This document shows positions 14,375-20,858 of a DNA stretch of 22,281 bases, piece after piece (positions within the stretch are counted from its first letter, which is position 1; each line of letters opens with the position of its first letter). The position numbers and the translations under genes are program-made. This DNA comes from Candidatus Omnitrophota bacterium. Lineage in GTDB: Bacteria; Omnitrophota; Gorgyraeia; Gorgyraeales; Gorgyraeaceae. The notes under the pieces were generated by a model that was given only the letters and a program-made list of their open reading frames with translations, was not told where the DNA came from and did no database searches. The DNA is taken from the NCBI GenBank assembly GCA_018901615.1, contig JAHIEN010000124.1:1-22281 (forward strand), read 5' to 3'.

Positions 14375-14635
14375 ATGTATTACGTTTATGTTCTCGTGAA
14401 TGAAGCGAAAACTCGGACTTATACTGGCGTCACGGATGATATTAATAAACGCTTAGCTGAGCATAATGCAGGCAGAGTTAAATCTTCATGCCCGCATCGT
14501 CCTTATAAGGTAATGCATACGGAGTCATTTGCAACTTTAATTGAGGCGCGACAGAAAGAAAAATTCTATAAATCTACAAGTGGGCGTCGAAGACTAAAAG
14601 AGATGCTTTTGAACAGTACCAGATTTAAGATATAA
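14375..14635 (+). CDS. GIY-YIG endonuclease-domain protein (YhbQ/UvrC-type)
   Basis: An 86-residue single-domain GIY-YIG protein. The N-terminal YYVYVLVN, then TYTGVTDDINKRLAEHNAG (with the R and H expected after the GIY-YIG core), and the late EARQKEKFYKSTSGRRR segment with its Glu are all in order. The domain makes single metal-dependent cuts in DNA in homing enzymes and repair nucleases. The role of short free-standing members is uncertain. I chose the ATG at 14375 because the family begins with MYYVYVL; an upstream in-frame ATG at 14348 would translate repeat-derived sequence. It follows tRNA-Ser(GCT) and its hairpins, and ends 4 bp before dnaX. No Shine-Dalgarno is visible. Confidence 0.85.
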   Translation: MYYVYVLVNEAKTRTYTGVTDDINKRLAEHNAGRVKSSCPHRPYKVMHTESFATLIEARQKEKFYKSTSGRRRLKEMLLNSTRFKI

Positions 14636-14639
14636 TATT

Positions 14640-16301
14640 ATGACATATCTTCCATTTGCGCGCAAACACAGGCCGCAGGATTTTGACAAGGTTATAGGCC
14701 AGGAGCATATAACCACTACCCTTAAAAACGCCATCTCTTTAAATAGAGTGCATCACGCCTATCTATTTACAGGGCCTAGAGGCATAGGAAAGACCTCGAC
14801 AGCCAGGATATTATCCAAGGCGTTAAACTGCGAAAGAGGCCCATTGCCAGAGCCCTGCAATAAATGCGTTACCTGCCAGGAAATCATAAACGGCTCAAGC
14901 ATGGATGTCATAGAGATAGACGGAGCTTCTAACCGCGGCATAGACGAGATACGCAATCTGCGCGAGACAGTCAAGTATTCCCCTTCGAAAGGCCATTACA
15001 AGATCTATATAATCGATGAAGTCCATATGCTCACCACAGAGGCCTTTAACGCGCTTTTAAAGACATTGGAAGAGCCGCCTTCGCATGTAAAGTTTATATT
15101 CGCCACCACTGAGCCGCAGAAACTTCCCGCGACCATACTTTCGCGCTGTCAGAGATTTGATTTCAGGCGCATACCCATCAAAGACATTATTGCAAAGCTC
15201 AAAGAATTGACCATGCAGGAAAAACTCAATATAGAAGAGGAAGTTTTTTTATATGTGGCCAAGGCATCTGAAGGCAGTATGCGCGACGCGGAGAGCATAC
15301 TGGATCAGCTTTCTTCTTTTTCCAAAGGAAAGATCCGGTTGGAAGATGTGACGGAATCTCTCGGCATGATAAACCAGGAGACTCTTTTTAAGGCAGCAGG
15401 TTTTATTATCAATAAAGACACAAAAGGCGCCTTGTTACTGGTAGGAGATATACTGAATTCCGGAAAAGACGCCAGGCAGTTCCTTCTGGACCTTCTTGAG
15501 CATTTCAGGAATATAATGGTGACAAAGTCAGGCGTGTCTTCGGAAGGACTTATAGACCTGTCAAAAGAGGCAATAGAAAATATAAGATCGCAATCACAGG
15601 GGCTTTCTCAGGGTGATATATTTTATATTATCAGCATAATCTCGAACAGCCTCAGGATGATCAAGCAGCTTCTGCCTGAAAGGATCGTCCTGGAGCTCTG
15701 TATGATAAAGCTTACATCAAGGGATTCCATTGCTTCGATCGAGGAAATACTAGCAAAGTTGCCTGAGCTGGAAAAGCGTCTGTCAGACGCTCATGAACCT
15801 CCTTTGCCAGCGCCCAGAACTATTGCCCAGGAAAAGCAAAGCAAGGATATTAAAAAAGCTGATAGCACAGAGAAGGCATATTCCAGCGGCCCTTCCAAGG
15901 CGTCGGGCGCAGTGGAGATGTCCAGGGTAAAAGACGCGTGGCCGATTTTTATCAAGACAATGGCTGTCAAGAAGATGTCGATCTCGACCTATCTTGCGGA
16001 AGGCGAACCAGATTCAGTGAGCGGTAATGTCATTTCAGTGGCCTTTCCGAGGGAGTTAAATTTCCACAGAGAAGTGCTTGAAGAAAAACACAATAAAGAC
16101 GCTGTAGAGGCAGCGCTTTCTCAGATATTGGACACGCAAGTGAAATTACAATTTATAGCCACTGACAGAGAGCTAAAAAGGCTTGAATTAGAAGCCCCTC
16201 CCGCTATTACCAGAGAAGATCTTAAGAAAAAAGAACCCATGATAGACACTGCCCTTAACATATTCGGAGGAAAGATCCTCCGCTCCACAAGAAACGCTTA
16301 A
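14640..16301 (+). CDS. dnaX: DNA polymerase III subunit gamma/tau
   Basis: A 553-residue clamp-loader ATPase that loads the sliding clamp and organises the replicative polymerase. It starts with the classic YLPFARKHRPQDFDKVIGQEHI. Next come Walker A GPRGIGKT (45-52), the zinc-binding cysteines (C64, C73, C76, C79), Walker B with IIDEVH (124-129), sensor-1 FATTEP (155-160) and SRC (168-170, arginine finger). The region after about 375 is a variable linker (SKDIKKADSTEKAYSS) followed by a C-terminal domain reaching about 530, as in tau. No in-frame slippery site of the E. coli A-AAA-AAG type was found, so a separate gamma form is not predicted. recR follows after one base, a common pairing in bacteria. 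The Shine-Dalgarno is poor. Confidence 0.95.
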   Translation: MTYLPFARKHRPQDFDKVIGQEHITTTLKNAISLNRVHHAYLFTGPRGIGKTSTARILSKALNCERGPLPEPCNKCVTCQEIINGSSMDVIEIDGASNRGIDEIRNLRETVKYSPSKGHYKIYIIDEVHMLTTEAFNALLKTLEEPPSHVKFIFATTEPQKLPATILSRCQRFDFRRIPIKDIIAKLKELTMQEKLNIEEEVFLYVAKASEGSMRDAESILDQLSSFSKGKIRLEDVTESLGMINQETLFKAAGFIINKDTKGALLLVGDILNSGKDARQFLLDLLEHFRNIMVTKSGVSSEGLIDLSKEAIENIRSQSQGLSQGDIFYIISIISNSLRMIKQLLPERIVLELCMIKLTSRDSIASIEEILAKLPELEKRLSDAHEPPLPAPRTIAQEKQSKDIKKADSTEKAYSSGPSKASGAVEMSRVKDAWPIFIKTMAVKKMSISTYLAEGEPDSVSGNVISVAFPRELNFHREVLEEKHNKDAVEAALSQILDTQVKLQFIATDRELKRLELEAPPAITREDLKKKEPMIDTALNIFGGKILRSTRNA

Positions 16302-16302
16302 A

Positions 16303-16902
16303 ATGGGCGCCTATACAAAATCAATGCAGGACTTAATAGATCATTTCAAAAAAATGCCTGGGATCGGTTCAAAGACGGCCGAGCGTATGGCTTTTTATGT
16401 ATTGAAATCCTCCGCGAAAGATATGGAAAATTTTTCATCAGCCATCAGAAGGGTGAAGGAACAGGTAAGGTTCTGCGGGAAATGCGGGAATCTCAGTGAG
16501 ACAGACCTGTGTAGTATCTGCAATGACTCCCGGCGTGATAAAGGCGTAGTGTGCGTGGTGGAACAGCCCAACGACCTCATTCTTATAGAGAAATCAGGCC
16601 ACTATAAGGGTACTTATCACGTGCTCTTTGGGGCAATAGCGCCTTTGGATGGCATTGGGCCGGATGAGATAAGATTAAAAGAGCTGATAGCCAGGGTAAA
16701 AGACGACAAGGTGAAAGAAGTGATCATAGCCACAAATTCAAATGCCGAAGGCGAGACAACATCCCTTTATATTTCCAAGGAGCTGAAGTCATCCAAGATT
16801 AAAATAACCCGCATAGCATACGGCATACCGGTAGGCGGAGGCCTTGAGTATATAGACCAGGCCACTCTGGTAAGGGCCCTTGAAGGCCGGCGTTCACTTT
16901 AG
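16303..16902 (+). CDS. recR: Recombination mediator protein RecR
   Basis: A 199-residue RecR. It works with RecO and RecF to load RecA onto SSB-coated single-stranded DNA during gap repair. The N-terminal helix-hairpin-helix (LIDHFKKMPGIGSKTAERMAF) binds DNA. A C4 zinc motif follows (C58, C61, C70, C73 in FCGKCGNLSETDLCSIC), then a Toprim domain (VCVVEQPNDLILIEKSGHYKGTYHVL...ATNSNAEGETTSLYI). Length and order are standard. It starts 1 bp after the dnaX stop. The YbaB-like gene often found between the two in other bacteria is absent here. A new promoter begins immediately after its stop. Confidence 0.96.
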   Translation: MGAYTKSMQDLIDHFKKMPGIGSKTAERMAFYVLKSSAKDMENFSSAIRRVKEQVRFCGKCGNLSETDLCSICNDSRRDKGVVCVVEQPNDLILIEKSGHYKGTYHVLFGAIAPLDGIGPDEIRLKELIARVKDDKVKEVIIATNSNAEGETTSLYISKELKSSKIKITRIAYGIPVGGGLEYIDQATLVRALEGRRSL

Positions 16903-16903
16903 C

Positions 16904-16932
16904 TTGACAAATAGGTCGGGTAAATATAAAAT
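16904..16932 (+). promoter_or_regulatory. Promoter for the porGDAB operon
   Basis: A perfect TTGACA and TAAAAT lie 17 bp apart, directly after the recR stop. The start is expected near 16939. A Shine-Dalgarno AAGGA (16956-16960) sits 6 nt before the porG ATG. Confidence 0.7.
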
Positions 16933-16966
16933 GATAGAACATTTTTACTTATAGTAAGGATAGTTT

Positions 16967-17536
16967 ATGGCAATGATAGAAGTCAGATGGCACGGAAGAG
17001 GCGGACAGGGCGCAAAGACAGCATCCCAGTTTCTGGGTGAGGCTGCTCTTGATACAGACAAATACATCCAGGCATTCCCTGAATACGGGCCTGAAAGAGC
17101 AGGCGCGCCCATGAGGTCTTATACCCGCATAAGCGATACAGTCATAACCATTCACAGCTCTGTGACCAATCCGGATATTGTAGTGGTAATAGACCCGACG
17201 CTAGTGGGCAGCATAGATGTTACAGAAGGCCTTGGCGATAAGGGCATAATCCTTGTCAATACAGACAAATCCCCAAAGGACATAAGAAAAGACCTTGATT
17301 TTACAAAAGGCAGGGTAGCTACAGTAGATGCCACAAAGATTTCGCTTGAGACATTAGGGATCCCCATGCCCAATATGCCGATGCTCGGCGCGTTATTAAA
17401 AGTGAATCCGCTCGTTACAATAGATCAGCTTTCAGAGAGGGTAAAGGGAAAGTTTCTTAAGAAGATAGGCGAGGAAAAGACAAACGCCAATATCGAAGGT
17501 ATAAAAAGGGCATATAGCGAAGTTAAGATAGATTAA
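16967..17536 (+). CDS. porG: 2-oxoacid:ferredoxin oxidoreductase gamma subunit (pyruvate type)
   Basis: A 189-residue gamma subunit of a four-subunit, CoA-acylating 2-oxoacid:ferredoxin oxidoreductase. It begins MIEVRWHGRGGQGAKTASQFLGEAAL, the family's glycine-rich opening, and continues with AFPEYGPERAGAPMRSYTRIS and NIVVVIDPTL-like strands (here NPDIVVVIDPTL). The full enzyme converts pyruvate, CoA and oxidised ferredoxin to acetyl-CoA, CO2 and reduced ferredoxin. This is the first gene of the gamma-delta-alpha-beta order common in anaerobes. An ATG two codons downstream is an alternative start. The neighbouring alpha and beta subunits look pyruvate-specific, but other 2-oxoacids cannot be excluded. 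Confidence 0.93.
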   Translation: MAMIEVRWHGRGGQGAKTASQFLGEAALDTDKYIQAFPEYGPERAGAPMRSYTRISDTVITIHSSVTNPDIVVVIDPTLVGSIDVTEGLGDKGIILVNTDKSPKDIRKDLDFTKGRVATVDATKISLETLGIPMPNMPMLGALLKVNPLVTIDQLSERVKGKFLKKIGEEKTNANIEGIKRAYSEVKID

Positions 17537-17547
17537 GGTAAGATATC

Positions 17548-17832
17548 ATGGAAAACAAAAAATCCTGGAAAGAGATTCCAATAGGCGGAAAGATCATAGA
17601 AGCAGGTAATGCCGCAAAGTATAATACCGGCAGCTGGCGCACATTCAGGCCTGAGAAGAATGATAAAAAATGCATAAACTGTCTTTTCTGCTGGATATAC
17701 TGTCCTGACTCTTCGATAAAGGTTGAAGACGACAAGATGGCAGGTTTTGACTACGAGCACTGCAAGGGCTGCGGCATATGCGCGTCTATTTGTCCTGTAA
17801 AGTGCATCGATATGAAAAAGGAAATTCAATGA
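17548..17832 (+). CDS. porD: 2-oxoacid:ferredoxin oxidoreductase delta subunit (2x[4Fe-4S] ferredoxin)
   Basis: A 94-residue ferredoxin-like subunit with two complete [4Fe-4S] binding motifs: C42, C45, C48 and C52 in KCINCLFCWIYCP, and C72, C75, C78 and C82 in HCKGCGICASICP. It carries electrons from the catalytic beta subunit towards free ferredoxin. It lies 11 bp after porG, and its stop overlaps the porA start codon by 4 bp (ATGA), so the subunits are translationally coupled. The length is normal. Confidence 0.95.
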   Translation: MENKKSWKEIPIGGKIIEAGNAAKYNTGSWRTFRPEKNDKKCINCLFCWIYCPDSSIKVEDDKMAGFDYEHCKGCGICASICPVKCIDMKKEIQ

Positions 17833-19016
17833 CAAAGAAAAATCTCATCCCATTTACGGGTGACCAGGCAGTTGCGTATGCCATGAAGCAGATAGATCCG
17901 GACGTAGTAGCGGCGTACCCTATTACCCCGCAGACTGAAATAGTGATGAATTTCTCGAATTATGTCGCTAACGGTCAGGTCTCTACAGAAATGATACCCG
18001 TAGAGTCTGAACATAGCGCAATGAGCGCGTGTGTGGGCGCTGCAGCGGCAGGAGCGCGTACTATGACAGCGACTTCTGCTAATGGCCTTGCTCTCATGTG
18101 GGAAATAGTTTATATAGCGGCTTCGACACGCCTGCCGATCGTAATGCCTGTTGTAAACCGCGCGCTTTCAGGACCTATAAATATCCATTGTGATCACTCA
18201 GACACAATGGGTTGCCGTGATTCCGGCTGGATACACATTTATTGCGAAAACGCGCAAGAGGTATATGAAAATACAATACTGGCAATAAGAATAGCGGAGC
18301 ATAAAAAAATTCTTCTTCCTGTCATGGTATGCCAGGATGGTTTTATAACAAGCCATGCCGTGGAAGGCCTGGAACTTTTTGACGACAAGAAAGTAAAAGA
18401 TTTTATAGGAGAATACAAGATAGAGAATCCTTTATTGGATGTTGACCATCCTGTGACATACGGGCCGCTAGACCTTCAGGACTATTATTTCGAGCACAAA
18501 CGTCAGCAGGGAGAGGCGATGAAGGCTGCCCTGACAGCAATCCCGGAAGTACTAAAGAAATTTGAAAAGACGTTCGGCAGGAAATATGATTTTATTGAGA
18601 CATATAAATTAGATGACGCTGAGATTGCGATAGTCGCCATGTCTTCAACAGCAGGCACTGTGAAATTTGTCGTAGATGAATTGAGACAAAAAGGCGTAAA
18701 GGCAGGACTTTTAAGGCCGAGAATATTCAGGCCGTTTCCAAAGGAAAAGCTCATAACAGCATTAAAGAATGTCAAGGCAGTGGCTGTTCTTGACAGGAGC
18801 GAATCATTCTCAGCAGAAGGCGGCCCGCTTTATACAGATATCAAGGCCGCTCTTTACGACTCAGGCATAAGGCCGCTTATCTCGAACTACATATATGGCC
18901 TTGGAGGGAGAGATATATTCCCCGCGGATATAAACAAGGTCTACGTGGATCTACAGGATATATTAAAAACAGGCAAAGTAAAGACACCTTTAAACTACTT
19001 AGGTTCGAGGGAATAA
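17829..19016 (+). CDS. porA: 2-oxoacid:ferredoxin oxidoreductase alpha subunit (pyruvate type)
   Basis: A 395-residue alpha subunit. It begins KKNLIPFTGDQAVAYAMKQIDPDVVAAYPITPQTEIV, the typical start with the conserved YPITPQTE substrate/TPP-interface segment. TSANGLALMWEIVYIAASTRLPIVMPVVNRALSGPINIHCDHSD follows, a pattern seen in pyruvate enzymes. The C-terminal part holds the transketolase C-like domain with LLRPRIFRPFP and VLDRSESFSAEGGPLYTDI. I chose the ATG at 17829 because it overlaps the porD stop in an ATGA, has an AAAAGG Shine-Dalgarno, and begins where relatives begin. An earlier in-frame ATG at 17778 lies inside porD. It shares one base with porB. Confidence 0.95.
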   Translation: MTKKNLIPFTGDQAVAYAMKQIDPDVVAAYPITPQTEIVMNFSNYVANGQVSTEMIPVESEHSAMSACVGAAAAGARTMTATSANGLALMWEIVYIAASTRLPIVMPVVNRALSGPINIHCDHSDTMGCRDSGWIHIYCENAQEVYENTILAIRIAEHKKILLPVMVCQDGFITSHAVEGLELFDDKKVKDFIGEYKIENPLLDVDHPVTYGPLDLQDYYFEHKRQQGEAMKAALTAIPEVLKKFEKTFGRKYDFIETYKLDDAEIAIVAMSSTAGTVKFVVDELRQKGVKAGLLRPRIFRPFPKEKLITALKNVKAVAVLDRSESFSAEGGPLYTDIKAALYDSGIRPLISNYIYGLGGRDIFPADINKVYVDLQDILKTGKVKTPLNYLGSRE

Positions 19017-19951
19017 TGGCAAATATAAAAGAACTGGCTAAACAACCGGAACGTTTATCAGGCGGCCACAGGCTTTGCGCTGGATGTGGCGCGTCAATCG
19101 TCGTGCGCCAGGTCCTGATGGGCACGAAAGATCCTGTAGTGGCTGGTTCCGCTACAGGCTGCCTGGAAGTAGCGACTACCATCTATCCATATACAGCGTG
19201 GAAAATACCTTTTATACATAATGCTTTTGAAAATGTCGCTGCCACCATAAGCGGGGTTGAAACAGCCTATAGGGCGTTGAAGAAAAAAGGTAAGATAAAA
19301 AAGGATATAAAGTTTGTAGCGTTTGGTGGCGACGGCGGCACATATGATATTGGACTTCAGTCTCTTTCAGGCGCATTGGAGAGAGGGCATAATTTTGTGT
19401 ATGTTTGTTATCAAAACGAAGCTTATATGAACACGGGTGTGCAACGTTCCGGAGGAACGCCTAAGGGCGCATCGACGACAACAGCGCCTTCAGGAAAAGC
19501 GAGTTACGGTAAGCCCCAATTAAGAAAAGACCTTACCGCCATAGTAGCCGCGCACAATATACCTTACGTCGCTCAAGGTTCAGCTTCTCACTGGAACGAC
19601 CTTGTGACAAAGGCGGAAAAGGCGTTCAAGGTGGAAGGACCCGCGTTTCTTAACGTAATATCCATGTGCCACAGGGGCTGGAGATTCCCGCAGGAAGACA
19701 CCATAAAAATCAACAAGCTTGCCGTGGAAACAGGATACTGGCCTCTCATAGAAGTGGAGAACGGCATTTGGAAGTTCACGTATAAACCGAAAGAAAGAAA
19801 ACCGGTAGTGGAGTTCCTAAAGCCCCAGGGTCGTTTCAAGCACCTCTTCAAGGAAGAAAATAAATTTGTTCTAGAGGAAATTCAAAAAGATATAGATGAA
19901 AACTGGGCTCGTTTAGAGCGTATGTGCGAGGCGAGTTGCAAAGTAGCGTAA
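19016..19951 (+). CDS. porB: 2-oxoacid:ferredoxin oxidoreductase beta subunit (TPP-binding)
   Basis: A 311-residue catalytic subunit that binds thiamine diphosphate. RLSGGHRLCAGCGASIVVRQV provides the first [4Fe-4S] cysteines (C21, C24), with C49 in ATGCLEV as a further ligand. The TPP motif runs from GGDGG (104-108) to NEAYMNTG (134-141), followed by QRSGGTPKGASTTTAP. These features are typical of pyruvate oxidoreductases. Its ATG uses the last base of the porA stop. It is the last gene of the operon. A palindromic repeat starts 11 bp after its stop and could act as the transcript end, although no classic terminator is visible. Confidence 0.95.
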   Translation: MANIKELAKQPERLSGGHRLCAGCGASIVVRQVLMGTKDPVVAGSATGCLEVATTIYPYTAWKIPFIHNAFENVAATISGVETAYRALKKKGKIKKDIKFVAFGGDGGTYDIGLQSLSGALERGHNFVYVCYQNEAYMNTGVQRSGGTPKGASTTTAPSGKASYGKPQLRKDLTAIVAAHNIPYVAQGSASHWNDLVTKAEKAFKVEGPAFLNVISMCHRGWRFPQEDTIKINKLAVETGYWPLIEVENGIWKFTYKPKERKPVVEFLKPQGRFKHLFKEENKFVLEEIQKDIDENWARLERMCEASCKVA

Positions 19952-19961
19952 ACAAGCTTGT

Positions 19962-20067
19962 GTCATTGCGAGCACGAAGCCCTCGGCTTCGCCGAGAGGC
20001 GAGTAACGAAGCGACCGAGGACGAAATGTCCGAGGAAGTGCCGAGCCCTCCGGGCGAGGCCAATCTC
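19962..20067. repeat. Palindromic interspersed repeat (long copy)
   Basis: It begins GTCATTGCGAG and ends CAATCTC, with several internal hairpins: CTCGGC/GCCGAG with a TTC loop, GGAC/GTCC, and GCCC/GGGC. The same ends bound a 36-nt version at 20279-20314 inside the tRNA-Asn intron. Sequences of this GTCATTGCGAGC...GCAATCTC type are familiar as non-coding, miniature-transposon-like repeats in many bacterial genomes. An open frame across it is not a gene. Confidence 0.6.
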
Positions 20068-20130
20068 AAAATACAGTTCTTTAAAAAATTAGCGTTCCCC
20101 TGTAGCTCAGTTGGTAGAGCGCGTGGCTGT

Positions 20131-20367
20131 AAGGTGTTAGCAGCCTCTGGAGGAAACTCCAGAGTGAAAAAGCGTGTAAATTCAGGGAAAGCCCGGGAAG
20201 CCAGCCGGGTCAATCCTGAGCCAAGTCCGCCTAGGCGGAAAGGTGCAGAGACTAGACACACGCTGCCTAAATTCTTTTGTCATTGCGAGCGAGTAAAACG
20301 AACGAAGCAATCTCAAAGAACATGGCAAAGGTATAGTCCGACTCTCCGAGTAATCGGAGTCAGAGTG
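20131..20367 (+). ncRNA. Group I self-splicing intron in tRNA-Asn
   Basis: This 237-nt intron has a full group I core. P1 is exon GGCTGT (20125-20130) with guide GCAGCC (20140-20145), giving the expected U-G pair at the 5' splice site. P2 is an 8-bp stem with a GAAA loop (20145-20164). P3 is GCGTGT/ACACGC (20172-20177 and 20258-20263). P4 is TCAGG/CCTGA (20182-20186 and 20215-20219). P5 is CCCGG/CCGGG, and P6 is TCCGCC/GGCGGA (20226-20239). P7 is GACTA/TAGTC (20250-20254 and 20334-20338). P8 is TGCC/GGCA (20264-20267 and 20324-20327). P9 is a hairpin at about 20340-20360. The intron ends in the required terminal G (20367). The Q and S elements (AATCCTGAGCCAAG, AAGGTATAGTCC) match the family consensus as I know it. 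No homing endonuclease is encoded. Confidence 0.93.
20279..20314. repeat. Palindromic interspersed repeat (short copy) in the intron P8 loop
   Basis: GTCATTGCGAGC...GAAGCAATCTC shares its ends with the long copy at 19962-20067. It fills most of the 56-nt loop of P8, a position where extra sequence should not disturb the catalytic core. Confidence 0.6.
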
Positions 20368-20414
20368 TAACCACGTTGTCCGAGGTTCGAGTCCTCGCGG
20401 GGGAGCCAAATATG

Positions 20415-20445
20415 TCGTAACTTATTGAATTTAAATGAGTTACGA
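20415..20445. repeat. 8-bp inverted repeat after tRNA-Asn
   Basis: TCGTAACT (20415-20422) and AGTTACGA (20438-20445) form a perfect stem. In the second copy at 22128-22155 only the left arm is intact. Confidence 0.5.
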
Positions 20446-20452
20446 TAAAAGA

Positions 20453-20479
20453 GCCTGACCCAAAAAGTCAGGCCTTTTT
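20453..20479 (+). terminator. Intrinsic terminator of tRNA-Asn
   Basis: GCCTGAC, a 7-nt A-rich loop and GTCAGGC, followed by C and five T. A second copy at 22162-22192 has an even longer stem. Confidence 0.85.
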
Positions 20480-20527
20480 ATCTCCAAAGGGGTCAAACAC
20501 TTAGGGCATATTATAAAAGATCCTGAT

Positions 20528-20674
20528 TTATTCAATACCTCTCTCTTTCAAAAATACTGCAAATTTTTCATAACCAAGAGAAATACTCCCAACATAACCT
20601 CTCTTTATCTCTAAATTCGCCGATATTCGAGATGCGCCATTTAACGGCCATATTCGGCTATTTTGGCCACTAAA
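20528..20674 (-). pseudogene. Open-frame remnant of an unidentified gene
   Basis: On the minus strand 48 codons remain open up to a TAA, ending GYVGSISLGYEKFAVFLKERGIE. There is no start codon: the frame is closed upstream by adjacent TAA and TAG stops. The sequence reads like the C-terminus of a real protein and not like random DNA, but I cannot name the family. Its 5' part overlaps the nested palindrome at 20619-20710. It may equally be a repeat element with coding-like texture. Confidence 0.3.
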
Positions 20675-20710
20675 TTACTAGCCGTTAAATGAAATATCGC
20701 AAATATCGGC
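20619..20710. repeat. Nested perfect palindromes
   Basis: The outer arms GCCGATATT (20619-20627) and AATATCGGC (20702-20710) enclose inner arms CATTTAACGGC (20638-20648) and GCCGTTAAATG (20681-20691). Twenty base pairs of perfect complementarity in two tiers could form a branched hairpin or cruciform. It lies between the tRNA-Asn terminator and the ATPase gene. Confidence 0.65.
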
Positions 20711-20719
20711 CCATAATTC

Positions 20720-20756
20720 AATAAACCTCTCTGTTTTGCAAAGAGAGAGGTTTATT
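20720..20756. repeat. 13-bp inverted repeat with an 11-nt loop (copy 1)
   Basis: AATAAACCTCTCT, loop GTTTTGCAAAG and AGAGAGGTTTATT. A near copy with loop GATTTGCAAAG lies at 22215-22257 beyond the ATPase gene, so the two hairpins flank it. Further CCTCTCT motifs occur at about 20538 and 20598. Confidence 0.6.
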
Positions 20757-20765
20757 CGACCAAAA

Positions 20766-20815
20766 TTAGATATATCTAAAAATAGTCTTGACTAATTTTA
20801 GATGTATGGTAAACT
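20766..20815 (+). promoter_or_regulatory. Promoter and possible operator of the ATPase gene
   Basis: TTGACT (20788-20793) and TAAACT (20810-20815) are separated by 16 bp. A perfect 14-bp palindrome, TTAGATATATCTAA (20766-20779), lies just upstream and has the form of a regulator-binding site. The transcript would start near 20822, which excludes the in-frame ATG at 20802 as a start. Confidence 0.5.
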
Positions 20816-20858
20816 AGTCGTAGATAACAATAGTATAATCATGTATGAGGAAAAACAA

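Larger units (their letters stand above)
20096..20408 (+). tRNA. tRNA-Asn(GTT), interrupted by a group I intron
   Basis: The exons are 20096-20130 and 20368-20408. Joined, they give a perfect cloverleaf: acceptor TCCCCTG/CGGGGGA (with one G-T pair), D-arm TAGCTCAGTTGGTAGAGC, anticodon stem CGTGG/CCACG around loop CTGTTAA with anticodon GTT, T-arm CGAGG-TTCGAGT-CCTCG, discriminator G and encoded CCA. The split lies between positions 35 and 36, inside the anticodon (GU^U). Without splicing the tRNA cannot function, so if this is the only tRNA-Asn gene the intron must be active. A strong terminator follows at 20453. Confidence 0.95.
20385..20489 (+). repeat. Left copy of the tRNA-Asn 3'-flank direct repeat
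   Basis: It starts in the T-arm of tRNA-Asn and runs through CCA, the AAATATGTCG stretch and the terminator. It is closely similar to 22099-22202, including a 27-nt identical block (20401-20427 with 22114-22140). With the right copy it bounds the AAA ATPase gene. Confidence 0.8.

Noticed and set aside
15852..15858. A-run followed by G in dnaX as a programmed frameshift site
   Set aside because: In the reading frame it is AAA AAA G and not A-AAA-AAG. No supporting hairpin or upstream Shine-Dalgarno-like sequence was apparent.
17778..17828. Earlier porA start giving 17 extra residues
   Set aside because: It lies inside porD, adds sequence absent from the family, and the ATG at 17829 has a Shine-Dalgarno and a 4-bp overlap with porD.
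19924..20370. 148-codon plus-strand frame across the repeat and tRNA-Asn
   Set aside because: It spans the palindromic repeat, the tRNA and the intron core, all better explained as non-coding structures, and it overlaps the end of porB.
20182..20409. Minus-strand open frame containing GLEPRTTWL
   Set aside because: It is the antisense of the tRNA-Asn 3' exon and intron. The GLEPRT string comes from the T-arm and acceptor.
20500..20760. Recurring CCTCTCT motifs as a CRISPR array
   Set aside because: The motifs are only 7 nt, irregularly spaced, and belong to inverted repeats. There are no cas genes and no spacer-like units.
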